DNA from: Mycobacterium sp. 1245111.1
GTDB lineage: Bacteria > Actinomycetota > Actinomycetes > Mycobacteriales > Mycobacteriaceae
Assembly: GCF_001673405.1 (NCBI RefSeq)
Contig: NZ_LZLV01000115.1
Coordinates: 1-40,286, forward strand
Direction: 5' to 3'
DNA length: 40,286 bases
A program made the position numbers and the translations under genes. Shown piece by piece: positions 31,281-40,286 of the stretch; position 1 is the first letter of the stretch, and each line of letters starts with the position of its first letter. The notes beneath the pieces are model-generated. The model saw only the letters and a program-made list of their open reading frames with translations, did no database searches and was not told the origin of the DNA.

Positions 31281-33983
31281 GTGCAGACACACGAGATCAG
31301 GAAGAGGTTCCTCGATCATTTCGTGAAGGCGGGCCACACCGAGGTGCCGAGTGCCTCGGTGATTCTCGACGACCCCAACTTGCTGTTCGTCAACGCCGGC
31401 ATGGTGCAGTTCGTCCCCTTCTTCCTCGGCCAGCGCACGCCGCCCTATCCGACCGCGACCAGCATCCAGAAGTGCATCCGCACACCCGATATCGACGAGG
31501 TCGGGATCACCACCCGGCACAACACCTTTTTCCAGATGGCCGGCAACTTCTCCTTCGGCGACTACTTCAAACGCGAGGCCATCGAGCTGGCGTGGACCCT
31601 GCTGACGAACAAAGTGGAAGACGGCGGCTACGGCTTCGACCCTGAGAAGCTTTGGGCCACCGTCTATTTCGACGACGATGAAGCCATCGAACTGTGGCGC
31701 GAGATCGCGGGCCTGCCGATCGAGCGGATCCAGCGCCGTGGCATGGCCGACAACTACTGGTCGATGGGCATCCCCGGCCCGTGCGGCCCGTCGTCGGAGA
31801 TCTATTACGACCGCGGCCCGCAGTTCGGCGTCGACGGCGGCCCGGAAGCCAACGAGGACCGCTACCTCGAGATCTGGAATCTCGTGTTCATGCAGAACGA
31901 GCGTGGCGAGGGCACCGGCAAGGACGACTTCGAGATCCTGGGCCCGTTGCCCCGCAAGAACATCGACACCGGCATGGGTGTCGAGCGGGTCGCGTTCCTG
32001 CTGCAGGGCGTGGCCAACGTCTACGAAACCGACCTGCTTCGCCCGGTGATCGACGTGGTGGCTAGCCGGGCGCCACGCGGCTACGACGTCGGCAACCACG
32101 ACGACGACGTCCGCTACCGCATCATCGCCGACCACAGCCGCACCGCCGCGATCCTGATCGGTGACGGGGTCAGCCCCGGCAACGACGGACGCGGCTACGT
32201 GCTGCGCCGGCTGCTTCGCCGGGTCATCCGCTCGGCACGGCTGCTTGACATCGACGGCCCGATCGTCGGCGAGCTGATGGCCACCGTCCGCGACGCGATG
32301 GGCCCGTCCTACCCCGAGCTGGTCGCCGACTTCGACCGGATCGCCCGCGTCGCGGTCGCCGAGGAGGCCGCGTTCAACCGGACGCTGCAATCGGGTTCGC
32401 GCCTGTTCGAAGAGGCGGCCGCCGCCACCAAGGCGTCCGGCGCGACGGTGCTGTCCGGCTCGGACGCATTCACGCTGCACGACACCTACGGCTTCCCGAT
32501 CGAGCTCACCCTCGAGATGGCGGCCGAAGCGGATCTCAAGGTCGACGAGCTCGGTTTCCGCGAGCTGATGGCCGAGCAGCGCCGCCGCGCGAAGGCCGAC
32601 GCCGCCGCGCGTAAACACGCCCACGCCGACCTGACCGCCTACCGCGAGCTGGTCGACGCCGGGCCGACCGAATTCACCGGATTCGACGAATTATCTTCGC
32701 AGGCAAAGATTCTGGGCATCTTCGTCGACGGCAAGCGGGTGCCGGTGGTGACGCACGGAACCGAAGAGTTCGCGGGCGCGGACCGCGTGGAGCTCGTCCT
32801 CGACCGCACACCGCTGTACGCCGAGTCGGGTGGTCAGGTCGCCGACGCCGGCACCATCAGCGGCACCGGATCCAGCGAGAGCGCCAAGGCCGCCGTCACC
32901 GACGTGCAGAAAATCGCGAAAACCCTGTGGGTGCACCGCGTCAACGTCGAGTCGGGGGAGTTCGTCGAAGGCGACACCGTCGTCGCGGCGGTGGATCCGG
33001 ACTGGCGCAAAGGGGCGACCCAGGGGCACTCGGGTACCCACATGGTGCACGCCGCGTTGCGACAAGTCTTGGGCCCCAACGCTGTTCAGGCCGGATCGCT
33101 GAACCGACCGGGCTATCTGCGATTTGACTTCAACAGCCAGGGGGCGCTGACCCCCGAGCAGCTCAGTCAGGTCGAACAAGTGACCAACGAGGCCGTGCAG
33201 GCCGACTACGAAGTGCACACCTTCCTCGAGAAGCTGGAGAAGGCCAAAGCGATGGGCGCGATGGCCATGTTCGGCGAGTCCTACCCGGACGAAGTGCGCG
33301 TGGTGGAGATCGGTGGGCCCTTCTCGCTGGAGCTGTGCGGTGGCACCCACGTGCACAACTCGGCGCAGATCGGGCCGGTGACCATCCTCGGCGAATCCTC
33401 GGTGGGCTCCGGCGTACGCCGGGTTGAGGCCTACGTCGGGCTGGACTCGTTCAAGCATCTGGCCAAGGAGCGCGCGCTGATGGCCGGGCTGGCCTCGTCG
33501 CTGAAGGTGCCCTCCGACGAGGTGCCCGCCCGGGTGGCGAACCTGGTGGAGCGGTTGAAGGCGGCGGAAAAAGAACTAGAACGAAACCGGCTGGCGAACG
33601 CACGGGCGACTGCGGCGAACGCCGCCGCCGGAGCACAGCACATCGGTAACGTCCGTCTGGTGGCGCAGCGAATGTCGGCCGGCATGACGGCCGCCGATCT
33701 GCGGGCGCTGGCCGGCGACATCCGCGGCAAGCTCGGCACCGACCCCGCGGTGGTCGCGTTGATCGCCGAGGGTGACGGCGGCAGCGTTCCCTACGCCGTC
33801 GCCACCAACCCCGCCGCCCAGGATCTCGGCCTGCGCGCCAACGACTTGATCACACCGCTCGCCGCGGCGGTCGATGGTCGCGGCGGCGGGAAGGCCGATC
33901 TCGCCCAGGGGTCGGGTAAGGATTCGTCAGGTATCGACGCGGCACTGGATGCGTTGCGGGCAGAGATCACAAGGGCCGGCTGA
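31281..33983 (+). CDS. alaS: Alanine-tRNA ligase
   Basis: 900 residues from GTG 31281 (GGGA just upstream), close to the usual mycobacterial length of about 904. The class II core is at the N-terminus ([51 protein letters not shown]), followed by the helical tRNA domain, an editing domain with [16 protein letters not shown] and CGGTHVHN (C686), and a C-terminal C-Ala region with a coiled coil around [15 protein letters not shown]. Essential enzyme. It is followed directly by ruvX (GTG next to TGA) in an alaS-ruvX-mltG-aroE-A24 run that is conserved in mycobacteria. Confidence 0.98.
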   Translation: MQTHEIRKRFLDHFVKAGHTEVPSASVILDDPNLLFVNAGMVQFVPFFLGQRTPPYPTATSIQKCIRTPDIDEVGITTRHNTFFQMAGNFSFGDYFKREAIELAWTLLTNKVEDGGYGFDPEKLWATVYFDDDEAIELWREIAGLPIERIQRRGMADNYWSMGIPGPCGPSSEIYYDRGPQFGVDGGPEANEDRYLEIWNLVFMQNERGEGTGKDDFEILGPLPRKNIDTGMGVERVAFLLQGVANVYETDLLRPVIDVVASRAPRGYDVGNHDDDVRYRIIADHSRTAAILIGDGVSPGNDGRGYVLRRLLRRVIRSARLLDIDGPIVGELMATVRDAMGPSYPELVADFDRIARVAVAEEAAFNRTLQSGSRLFEEAAAATKASGATVLSGSDAFTLHDTYGFPIELTLEMAAEADLKVDELGFRELMAEQRRRAKADAAARKHAHADLTAYRELVDAGPTEFTGFDELSSQAKILGIFVDGKRVPVVTHGTEEFAGADRVELVLDRTPLYAESGGQVADAGTISGTGSSESAKAAVTDVQKIAKTLWVHRVNVESGEFVEGDTVVAAVDPDWRKGATQGHSGTHMVHAALRQVLGPNAVQAGSLNRPGYLRFDFNSQGALTPEQLSQVEQVTNEAVQADYEVHTFLEKLEKAKAMGAMAMFGESYPDEVRVVEIGGPFSLELCGGTHVHNSAQIGPVTILGESSVGSGVRRVEAYVGLDSFKHLAKERALMAGLASSLKVPSDEVPARVANLVERLKAAEKELERNRLANARATAANAAAGAQHIGNVRLVAQRMSAGMTAADLRALAGDIRGKLGTDPAVVALIAEGDGGSVPYAVATNPAAQDLGLRANDLITPLAAAVDGRGGGKADLAQGSGKDSSGIDAALDALRAEITRAG

Positions 33984-34481
33984 GTGGACTCGCCGCATCG
34001 CCTGCCGGACCGGCCTGGTGGGGACGATCCCGGACCCGGACGACGGCTGGGCATCGACGTGGGCAGCGTTCGCGTCGGGGTGGCGGCCAGCGACCCAGAC
34101 GCCATCCTGGCGACGCCGGTCGAGACGGTTCGCCGCGACCGGTCCACCAAGCACATCCGACGGTTGGCCGAGCTGGTCGCCGAGCTGCAGGTCGTCGAGG
34201 TGATTGTCGGGCTGCCGCGAACGTTGGCCGATCGCACCGGCCCCGCCGCCCTCGATGCGATCGAGCTGGCCGACGTCTTGGCGGGCCGGATTGCGCCGGT
34301 TCCGGTGCGAATGGCCGACGAGCGGTTGACCACCGTGAGCGCGCAGCGGTCGCTGCGGCAGGCCGGGCTACGGGCGAAGGGTCAGCGTAGGGTCATCGAC
34401 CAGGCGGCGGCGGTGGCCATCCTGCAGGGTTGGCTCGACGAGCGCCGTTCCATGTCGCCCGGGGAGGTCAACGGTGTCTGA
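33984..34481 (+). CDS. ruvX: RuvX/YqgF RNase H-fold Holliday-junction resolvase-like protein
   Basis: 165 residues from GTG 33984, immediately after the alaS stop. RNase H-fold acidic residues are visible: D25 in [14 protein letters not shown]113 in MADERLTT and D139 in [13 protein letters not shown]. This family acts on pre-16S rRNA 5' ends in E. coli and on Holliday junctions in M. tuberculosis. The end overlaps the mltG start by 8 bases, so translation is coupled. Confidence 0.95.
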   Translation: MDSPHRLPDRPGGDDPGPGRRLGIDVGSVRVGVAASDPDAILATPVETVRRDRSTKHIRRLAELVAELQVVEVIVGLPRTLADRTGPAALDAIELADVLAGRIAPVPVRMADERLTTVSAQRSLRQAGLRAKGQRRVIDQAAAVAILQGWLDERRSMSPGEVNGV

Positions 34482-35709
34482 CAGCCGATCGCGTCCTGGG
34501 CCGGTGGCGGTTCGGTCGTCGCGGCGCAGAAGTTCGCGCGCCGAACGAGCGCGCGCCGAGCGGGAGCGTCGTCGACGCAGGACCACCCGCGGCATTTTGC
34601 TGAGTCTGGCCATCGGTGTGGTGATCGCGGCGGTGTTCGTCGGTTCCAGGCTGTGGCACGGCGGCGGTTCGCGATACGACTTCGCCGGCGACGGCAAGCA
34701 GGACCTGGTGGTAGAGGTGCATTCCGGCGACTCGACCACGGCGATCGGCGAGACGCTCCACAAGGAGAACGTCGTCAAGACTGTCAAGGCATTCCTTGGA
34801 GCAGCGGAAGACAACCACGCGATCAGCGCGATCCAGCCCGGTTATTACCGGATGCGCACCGAGATTCCGGCGGCCGCGGCGGTGAAGCGGCTCGTCGATC
34901 CGGGCAACCGGGTGGGCAAGCTGGTGATCCCCGAGGGACAGCAACTCGACGACACCGCCGACGTCAAGACCAACGACACCACGCCGGGGATCTTCACGAT
35001 GATCTCCAAGGCAAGCTGCGTCGAGCTGGATGGAAACAAGCACTGTGTCTCGGACACCGATCTGCATGCGGCGGCCGAAAAGACGCCACTGCCTTCGCTT
35101 TTGGTGCCACCGTGGGCTGTGCCGTCGGTGACGGCGATGGGCGACGACCACCGTCGGATCGAAGGCCTGATCGCGCCGGGGACGTGGAACATCAACCCCT
35201 CGGCGTCTCCAGAAGAGATCATGTCCACGCTGATCAATTCCAGCGCCGAGCTGTACATGAAGTCGGGTTTGCAAGACACCGCCACGGCGATGAACATGTC
35301 GCCGTACAACGTGCTGGTGGTCGCGTCGCTGGTGCAGCGCGAGTCCAAGCCGCAAGATTTCGCGAAGGTGGCGCGAGTCATCTACAACCGGCTCGCGGAG
35401 CATCGAAAGCTCGAGTTCGACTCGACGGTGAACTATCCGCTGGATCGCCGCGAGGTGGCCACCACCGACAGCGACCGCGCCCAAGCGACGCCGTGGAACA
35501 CTTACGCCGCCGAGGGGATGCCGGCGACGCCGATCTGCTCGCCCGGCATCGATGCCCTCAAAGCCGCCGAGCACCCCGAGGACGGTGACTGGCTGTACTT
35601 CGTCACGATCGACACCCAGGGCACGACGGTGTTCACCCGCGACTATCAACAGCATCTGGCCAACATCGAGTTGGCCAAACGCAACGGTGTCCTCGACAGC
35701 GCGCGCTGA
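34474..35709 (+). CDS. mltG: Endolytic transglycosylase MltG (YceG)
   Basis: 411 residues from GTG 34474, with GGGGAGG at 34461-34467. A cytoplasmic Arg-rich tail ([19 protein letters not shown]) precedes one membrane span at 41-59. The periplasmic part has a LysM-like region ([14 protein letters not shown]) and the YceG catalytic domain with the active-site Glu290 ([11 protein letters not shown]), then IYNRL and ATPWNTY. It cleaves nascent peptidoglycan strands to terminate elongation. A pair of Cys (C182, C191) lies in the insert typical of actinobacterial members. Confidence 0.95.
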   Translation: MSDSRSRPGPVAVRSSRRRSSRAERARAERERRRRRTTRGILLSLAIGVVIAAVFVGSRLWHGGGSRYDFAGDGKQDLVVEVHSGDSTTAIGETLHKENVVKTVKAFLGAAEDNHAISAIQPGYYRMRTEIPAAAAVKRLVDPGNRVGKLVIPEGQQLDDTADVKTNDTTPGIFTMISKASCVELDGNKHCVSDTDLHAAAEKTPLPSLLVPPWAVPSVTAMGDDHRRIEGLIAPGTWNINPSASPEEIMSTLINSSAELYMKSGLQDTATAMNMSPYNVLVVASLVQRESKPQDFAKVARVIYNRLAEHRKLEFDSTVNYPLDRREVATTDSDRAQATPWNTYAAEGMPATPICSPGIDALKAAEHPEDGDWLYFVTIDTQGTTVFTRDYQQHLANIELAKRNGVLDSAR

Positions 35710-36505
35710 TCGGGCGCCAAAGAAGGCGGCGGTTCTCGGCTCGCCGATCGCTCACTCGCGCTCCCCGCAGCTGCATCTGGCCGCTTACCGCGCGCTCGGT
35801 CTGGACGGCTGGACCTACGAGCGCATCGAGTGTGACGCCGACGAATTACCCGGCGTGGTAAGCGGATTGGGCCCTGACTGGGTTGGTGTCTCGGTGACCA
35901 TGCCCGGCAAATTCGCCGCGCTGCAATTCGCCGACGAGCGAACCGAGCGGGCCGAGCTGGTCGGGTCGGCCAACACGTTGCTGCGGATACCGCGCGGCTG
36001 GCGGGCCGACAACACCGACGTCGACGGCGTCAAGGGCGCACTGGGCGCGGCCAGCGGTGCGGCGGTGGTCGCGGGCTCGGGCGGCACCGCGCCCGCGGCG
36101 ATCGTGGCGCTGGCCGAACTCGGCGTCACCGACATCACTGTGGTGGCGCGTAATGCCGACAAGGCCGCGCGGTTGGTCGATCTGTCTCACCGGGTCGGCG
36201 CCTCCGCCCGCTTTTGCGACCTCGACGGCGGCGGGGTCCGCGATGCGGTGTGCTCTGCCCAGGCATTGGTCAGTACGCTGCCCGCGGACGTCGCGGCGGG
36301 CTACGCCGACGACTTCGCCGCTGTGCCGGTACTGCTCGACGCGATTTACGACCCGTGGCCCACACCGCTGGCCGTCGCGGTTTCTGCCGCAGGTGGTCGG
36401 GTGATCGGCGGTCTGCAGATGCTGCTGCACCAGGCTTTCGCGCAAGTCGAACAATTCACAGGGCTACCCGCTCCGCGAGCGGCGATGGAGGCCGCGCTGG
36501 ATTAG
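35687..36505 (+). CDS. aroE: Shikimate dehydrogenase
   Basis: 272 residues from GTG 35687, overlapping mltG by 23 bases; this is the only usual start codon near the conserved PKKAAVLGSPIAHSRSPQLHLAAY, and the M. tuberculosis enzyme is 269 residues. The shikimate site (SRSPQLH, VTMPGKFAA with catalytic Lys, NTD) and the NADPH loop (VVAGSGGTAPAAI) are present, with the C-terminal GLQMLLHQAFAQVEQFTG helix. It reduces 3-dehydroshikimate to shikimate, in the same pathway as aroC at the right end. No ribosome site is obvious, so reinitiation after mltG is likely. Confidence 0.94.
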   Translation: MSSTARADRAPKKAAVLGSPIAHSRSPQLHLAAYRALGLDGWTYERIECDADELPGVVSGLGPDWVGVSVTMPGKFAALQFADERTERAELVGSANTLLRIPRGWRADNTDVDGVKGALGAASGAAVVAGSGGTAPAAIVALAELGVTDITVVARNADKAARLVDLSHRVGASARFCDLDGGGVRDAVCSAQALVSTLPADVAAGYADDFAAVPVLLDAIYDPWPTPLAVAVSAAGGRVIGGLQMLLHQAFAQVEQFTGLPAPRAAMEAALD

Positions 36506-36515
36506 CGTGCGGCGC

Positions 36516-36935
36516 ATGCTGATTGAGCTCGCTCTGGCCTGGATGGCGGCGCTGTCGTGCTACGACATCCGGCAACGGCGGCTGCCCAATCCGCTGACGA
36601 TTCCGGGGTTCGCGCTGATCATGCTGGCGGCGGCTGGTTTTGGTCATTGTCGAGCGGCATTGGTCGGCGGGGCCGCGTTGGCCGCTGTCTACCTGCTGGT
36701 CCACCTAGTCGCTCCTCGGGCGATGGGTGCCGGTGACGTCAAGCTGGCCCTCGGGCTGGGCGCGCTGACGGGATGTTTCGGCGCGGACGCATGGTTACTT
36801 GCGGCTCTTGTGGCGCCGGCGCTGACCGCGGTGGTCGGCATCGTGGCGCGCGTCGGCTGGTCGATGCGGGCAGTGCCGCATGGTCCGTCGATGTGCGCGG
36901 CCAGCGCTGCGGCGGTCGGGCTGATTATTCGATGA
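36516..36935 (+). CDS. Short A24-type prepilin peptidase-like membrane protein (Rv2551c-like)
   Basis: 139 residues from ATG 36516, the length I recall for Rv2551c; GTG 36507 would add three residues. The catalytic Asp pair of the A24 family is present: D17 in YDIRQRRLPN and D74 in AGDVKLALGLG. About four membrane segments. It lacks the N-terminal methylase and zinc domain of full prepilin peptidases, so it is of the preflagellin-peptidase/TadV-like size. It may process Flp pilins encoded elsewhere. The stop abuts the katE stop with no spacer. Confidence 0.9.
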   Translation: MLIELALAWMAALSCYDIRQRRLPNPLTIPGFALIMLAAAGFGHCRAALVGGAALAAVYLLVHLVAPRAMGAGDVKLALGLGALTGCFGADAWLLAALVAPALTAVVGIVARVGWSMRAVPHGPSMCAASAAAVGLIIR

Positions 36936-38981
36936 TCAGCTTGCGACGGATCTGTCCCACACGCGATGGTGCTCGAGGCCGGCGACGAGTGACGCGACGA
37001 GGTGCGAGGCGTCCGATTCGGCGAAGACACCCGCTGCTTCGAGCGGAACACCTGCTGCCGCAACGAGTGTCGATCCCGGGGGTAGCACGGCGACCGGTTT
37101 GAGATGACGAAACGCCTCGTCGACGATGATCCGCGCATTCGCGTCGTCCGGCGATCCTGCGACGAGGACGGCATCGAGCTCCACCGAGCGCCCGGTGAAG
37201 TAGGTGCGCGAAATCGGCACCGGGACACCGTCGTGTTCCAGAGTGCCGCCGTGCGGGGCGAAAACCAGCGGGACCACCTTGGCTGCGGTGATCGATGCGA
37301 CCGCTGCCGCTACGTCACCCATGTCGGAGTCGGCGTCGGTGAGGATGCCGATCCGGCGGCCCGCCGCCGGCCACCGTTGGCCGACCTGCGACAGAGCCGG
37401 GCTGGGCGCCGGCGCTACCGGGGGCGTCGCGGGGACCGTTGCCTGCAGACCCAGTCGCGCCGCGACGGATTCGCACAGTTCCGTGTCGATGCGTGCCAGC
37501 ACCGCGAGGGTGCGTTCCTTGATCGTCTGCTCGTAGCACTTGCCCAGCTCGAAGGCATACGCACCGATGACGTGCGCCTGTTCGACAGGGGTCAGGCTGC
37601 GATAGAACAGGGTGGCCTGGCTGAAGTGGTCGTCATAGCTGGCGGGATTGGCGCGGCGTTTGGTGGACGCCGGCAGCGGAACTGGCGCCTCGATGAACGC
37701 GCCGACGTCGGCCCCGGCGGTGAACGGGCAGCCGCCGTCGAGCGAGTTGGGACGATACGGTGCAACCCCGGGATGGACGCCGTGTTGGTGGAACCCGTCG
37801 CGCAGCATGTCGTTGACCGGCGCGTGCGGGCGGTTGATCGGGATTTGCGCGAAATTCGGACCCCCGAGCCGGGTGATCTGGGTGTCCAAGTACGAGAACA
37901 GCCGCGCCTGCAATAGCGGGTCGTCGGTGACGTCGATGCCGGGAACCAGATGGCCGACGTGGAACGCCACCTGCTCCGTTTCGGCGAAGAAGTTAGTCGG
38001 GTTGGCGTTGAGTTGCATGGTGCCGACGATCTGGACCGGGGCCAGCTCTTCGGGCACGAACTTGGTGGGGTCGAGAAGATCGATGCCCTCGAAGGTCTGC
38101 TCGGGAGTATCCGGAAAAACCTGTACGCCCAAGTCCCACTCGGGATACGCGCCGGACTCGATCGCGTCGGCGAGATCGCGGCGGTGGAAATCGGGATCGA
38201 CGCCCGCGGCGATCTGCGCCTCCTCCCACACCAGCGAGTGCACCCCCAGTCGCGGCTTCCAGTGGAACTTCACCAGCGATGTGGAGTTGTCCTGCGCGAT
38301 CAGCCGGAAGGTGTGTACGCCAAAACCTTCCATCGTCCGGTAGGAGCGCGGAATGCCCCGGTCGGACATGTTCCACATGGTGTGTGCGGAGGCTTCGGTG
38401 TGCAGGGACACGAAGTCCCAGAACGTGTCGTGCGCGGACTGGGCTTGTGGGATCTCGCGATCCGGATGCGGCTTGCCGGCGTGAATGATGTCGGGGAACT
38501 TGATGCCGTCCTGGATGAAGAACACCGGAATGTTGTTGCCGACCAGGTCGAACGTGCCCTCGCCGGTGTAGAACTTGGTGGCGAACCCGCGAGTGTCCCG
38601 CACGGTGTCCGCCGATCCGCGCGAACCCAGCACCGTCGAGAACCGAACGAAGACCGCTGTCTCGCTGCCGGACTTGAGAAACTCTGCCTTGCAGATTTTT
38701 TCGGCAGCACCGTTGGCGCGGAACACGCCGTGGGCGCCCGCCCCGCGCGCATGCACCACGCGCTCGGGAATGCGCTCGTGGTCGAAGTGGGTGATCTTCT
38801 CGCGCAGATGATGATCCTGGAGAAGGGTCGGGCCGCGCTCGCCGGCTTTCAGTGAATGATCGGTGTCGTAGAGCCGCGCCCCTTGGGCGGTGGTGAGGTA
38901 CTCGCCCTGTTGCCCGCGCGCGGTGTCGGGGCCGTCGACCGGTGTTCCCGTCGCGGTGCCCAGTTCGGGCAGGCATGACAA
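36936..38981 (-). CDS. katE: Large-subunit monofunctional haem catalase (HPII/KatE type)
   Basis: 681 residues from TTG 38981. Catalytic His77 (RVVHARG), Asn150 (VGNNIPVFFIQD) and proximal haem ligand Tyr364 (RLFSYLDTQ) are spaced as in E. coli HPII. The C-terminal 145 residues (RRIGILTDADSDMGDV ... VLVAGSPDD) form the flavodoxin-like domain of clade 2 catalases. It removes H2O2; M. tuberculosis itself has only KatG, as I recall. The start is doubtful: a TAG lies directly upstream of TTG 38981 in this frame, no other ATG or GTG fits, and the divergent gene starts at 38975. A sequencing error or an N-terminal shift is possible. Confidence 0.92.
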   Translation of the reverse strand: MSCLPELGTATGTPVDGPDTARGQQGEYLTTAQGARLYDTDHSLKAGERGPTLLQDHHLREKITHFDHERIPERVVHARGAGAHGVFRANGAAEKICKAEFLKSGSETAVFVRFSTVLGSRGSADTVRDTRGFATKFYTGEGTFDLVGNNIPVFFIQDGIKFPDIIHAGKPHPDREIPQAQSAHDTFWDFVSLHTEASAHTMWNMSDRGIPRSYRTMEGFGVHTFRLIAQDNSTSLVKFHWKPRLGVHSLVWEEAQIAAGVDPDFHRRDLADAIESGAYPEWDLGVQVFPDTPEQTFEGIDLLDPTKFVPEELAPVQIVGTMQLNANPTNFFAETEQVAFHVGHLVPGIDVTDDPLLQARLFSYLDTQITRLGGPNFAQIPINRPHAPVNDMLRDGFHQHGVHPGVAPYRPNSLDGGCPFTAGADVGAFIEAPVPLPASTKRRANPASYDDHFSQATLFYRSLTPVEQAHVIGAYAFELGKCYEQTIKERTLAVLARIDTELCESVAARLGLQATVPATPPVAPAPSPALSQVGQRWPAAGRRIGILTDADSDMGDVAAAVASITAAKVVPLVFAPHGGTLEHDGVPVPISRTYFTGRSVELDAVLVAGSPDDANARIIVDEAFRHLKPVAVLPPGSTLVAAAGVPLEAAGVFAESDASHLVASLVAGLEHHRVWDRSVAS

Positions 38982-39379
38982 CTACTGCGATTTCACGATC
39001 CACCGATACATCCCGTCGGCGATCCCTGTACGCCGACCTCATTTTCTGGACCGCCACAGGCGCCGTGGTCGCCGCTCTTAGCGCTCCGCTGTCCCACTCA
39101 TGGGGCGTACCGCGTGCGGTGCTTCTTGACGTCGGGCTCGTGTTCGCGATCTTCGGGCCGTTCCTGGTGCTCGGCGTGAACCGCATGCGGGTGACGCGTG
39201 GGCTGGTGACCGGTTTCGTGGTGACGAACTTCGTATTGGCCCCGCTCTCGCTTGCTGCGGCGGGTCTGGACTGGCTGGGGCTGAGCCGCGCGGGCAATTG
39301 GGCGTTGGCCGACGCTGGGCTGGTCATGCTCGTGCTGGGCATCTGGCAATACGCCGCACTGCGGTCATTGCGGCGCTGA
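38975..39379 (+). CDS. Small four-helix integral membrane protein
   Basis: 134 residues from ATG 38975 (GGGCAGG just upstream). Four hydrophobic segments: [59 protein letters not shown] and [24 protein letters not shown], with few charged residues between. No family recognised. Its start overlaps that of the divergent katE by a few bases, so one of the two starts may be misplaced (GTG 39065 is a weak alternative that would cut into the first helix) or each promoter lies inside the other gene. Confidence 0.75.
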   Translation: MTTTAISRSTDTSRRRSLYADLIFWTATGAVVAALSAPLSHSWGVPRAVLLDVGLVFAIFGPFLVLGVNRMRVTRGLVTGFVVTNFVLAPLSLAAAGLDWLGLSRAGNWALADAGLVMLVLGIWQYAALRSLRR

Positions 39380-39464
39380 GGGCTTTCCTCGCGCCCCAAC
39401 TGCAACCGTCCCGCTAACGCCGACGTTTTTCCTTGTCGACGGCCGTCATGGGAAGATGGGACTC

Positions 39465-40110
39465 GTGTTGCGATGGACTACTGCTGGTGAATCCCACGGC
39501 CGAGCACTGGTGGCCGTGGTCGAAGGCATGGTCGCCGGGCTCGCGATCACCTCCGACGACATCGCCGACCAGCTGGCCCGCCGCCGCCTCGGCTACGGTC
39601 GCGGCGCCCGGATGAAATTCGAGCGCGACCAGGTGACCGTGCTGGCCGGCGTGCGCCACGGCGTCACGCTCGGCGGGCCGATCGCCATCGAGGTCGGCAA
39701 CACCGAGTGGCCCAAGTGGGAAACCGTGATGGCCCCCGACCCGGTCGACGCAGCGGAGTTGGAAGTTGCGCGCAATGCGCCGCTCACCCGGCCACGGCCC
39801 GGCCACGCCGACTACGCCGGCATGCTCAAGTACGAATTCGACGACGCCCGACCGGTATTGGAGCGGGCCAGCGCCCGCGAAACCGCCGCCCGCGTCGCGG
39901 CCGGCACCGTCGCCCGTCAATTCCTCCGCCAAGCCCTCGGCGTCGAGGTGCTCTCGCACGTCATCTCGATCGGCGACTCCGCGCCGTACGACGGGCCGCC
40001 GCCGCAGCCCAGCGACCTGACCGCGATCGACGACAGCGGCGTGCGGGCCTTCGACAAGGCCGCCGAAGCCTCGATGATCGCCGAGATCGAAGCCGCCAAA
40101 AAAGACGGCG
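39465..40110 (+). CDS. aroC: Chorismate synthase, 5' part
   Basis: GTG 39465 begins [21 protein letters not shown], the classic chorismate synthase start; [39 protein letters not shown] follows, with FMN- and EPSP-binding Arg and His residues. Reading is normal through EAAKKDG (about 215 residues). After 40110 the plus strand stays open but encodes nonsense, because the sequence turns into its own reverse complement. The missing next piece ([15 protein letters not shown]...LDSQLAAAV) can be read on the minus strand from 40210 to 40111. The enzyme makes chorismate from EPSP with reduced FMN. In mycobacteria it leads the aroC-aroK-aroB cluster, which would lie to the right. Confidence 0.95.
40035..40110 (+). 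repeat. Left arm of a 76-bp perfect inverted repeat inside aroC
   Basis: Bases 40035-40110 are the exact reverse complement of 40211-40286. The left arm lies in the correct aroC reading frame ([17 protein letters not shown]...), so it is the genuine copy. The two arms are separated by 100 unique bases. Confidence 0.95.
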
Positions 40111-40286
40111 GCGGCGAGTTGGCTGTCGAGGCGGTTGTCGCCGCTGGTGAACGACCCGAGCCCGATCGGCAGGCCGGTCACGACGGCTTCCACGACACCC
40201 CCCAGGGTGTCGCCGTCTTTTTTGGCGGCTTCGATCTCGGCGATCATCGAGGCTTCGGCGGCCTTGTCGAAGGCCCGCACGCCGCT
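40111..40286 (-). other. Fold-back segment: inverted continuation of aroC plus right arm, probable contig-end artefact
   Basis: Read on the minus strand from 40286 to 40111 this is aroC in order: first the 76-bp copy of 40035-40110, then 100 new bases encoding [20 protein letters not shown] and on to LDSQLAA. The join at 40110/40111 falls in a GCCGCC/GCCGTC-rich stretch where both strands share a short match, as expected for a chimeric read or assembly-graph hairpin. No biological feature should be called from this part. Confidence 0.9.

Noticed and set aside
31041..32624. 527-residue open frame on the minus strand
   Set aside because: Lies antisense to alaS; its composition is the usual mirror of GC-rich codon use and it shows no recognisable domain.
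37993..39405. 470-residue minus-strand frame overlapping katE
   Set aside because: Shifted frame of katE and antisense of the membrane protein. It could only matter if katE has a frameshift at its start, which is noted separately.
39414..40280. 288-residue minus-strand frame
   Set aside because: Only its first residues look real (chorismate synthase), because the contig end is inverted; the rest is antisense aroC.

Overview
The window is high-GC actinobacterial DNA, and the gene content points to a slow-growing Mycobacterium. An EsxN/EsxL-type ESAT-6 tail (the ESX-5 linked Mtb9.9 family, typical of slow growers) opens the window. From there the gene order follows the M. tuberculosis block from Rv2578c down to Rv2540c, in reverse, as I recall that genome: radical SAM (Rv2578c), zinc peptidase (Rv2575), ketopantoate reductase-like (Rv2573), aspS, MmcQ/YjbR (Rv2570), transglutaminase (Rv2569c), Zn-peptidase (Rv2568c), ATP-grasp/alpha-E (Rv2567), transglutaminase-DUF2126 (Rv2566), Pro/Gly-rich membrane protein (Rv2560), rarA (Rv2559c), the Rv2558/Rv2557 pair, YjbQ (Rv2556c), alaS, ruvX, mltG, aroE, prepilin-peptidase-like (Rv2551c) and aroC (Rv2540c).

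Layout. 1-3265: Esx tail, perfect terminator, anchored exported protein with two repeats, a radical SAM gene under a perfect mycobacterial SOS box, and a YpfJ-type peptidase. 3337-9323: accessory island read rightward, with carboxylesterase, KASIII-like synthase, sulfotransferase, a triple-repeat exported protein and a small exported protein. 9355-13728: ketopantoate reductase-like gene, aspS, Ddn-like protein, an additional Rpf with a strikingly AT-rich upstream region, and MmcQ/YjbR. 13779-21800: two convergent arms of a predicted peptide-ligase/peptidase system (transglutaminase plus Zn-peptidase against ATP-grasp/alpha-E plus transglutaminase/DUF2126). 21921-25609: DUF3097, membrane protein, rarA and a small secreted protein. 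25814-29281: accessory operon of flavin monooxygenase, CoA-transferase and CitE-like lyase behind operator-like palindromes. 29278-30682: two tandem paralogues, each with the same palindromic leader. 30802-36935: housekeeping run yjbQ, alaS, ruvX, mltG, aroE, A24 peptidase. 36936-39379: large-subunit catalase and a small membrane protein, divergent and overlapping at their starts. 39465-end: 5' part of aroC.

The last 176 bases are not a normal continuation. From 40111 on, the plus strand is the reverse complement of the next part of aroC followed by a 76-bp inverted copy of 40035-40110, so the sequence folds back on itself. With the other end lying in a multi-copy esx gene, this suggests that the window is a whole assembly contig whose right end is chimeric.

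How genes work together: the clearest candidate for a little-described system is the 13.8-21.8 kb locus. It brings together two kinds of predicted amide-bond-forming enzyme, two transglutaminase-fold proteins and a metallopeptidase. The second is the KASIII/sulfotransferase/exported-repeat-protein island. No gene-free stretch exceeds 300 bases; the longest is 13096-13338, which is AT-rich. I saw no tRNA, rRNA, insertion sequence or CRISPR array.
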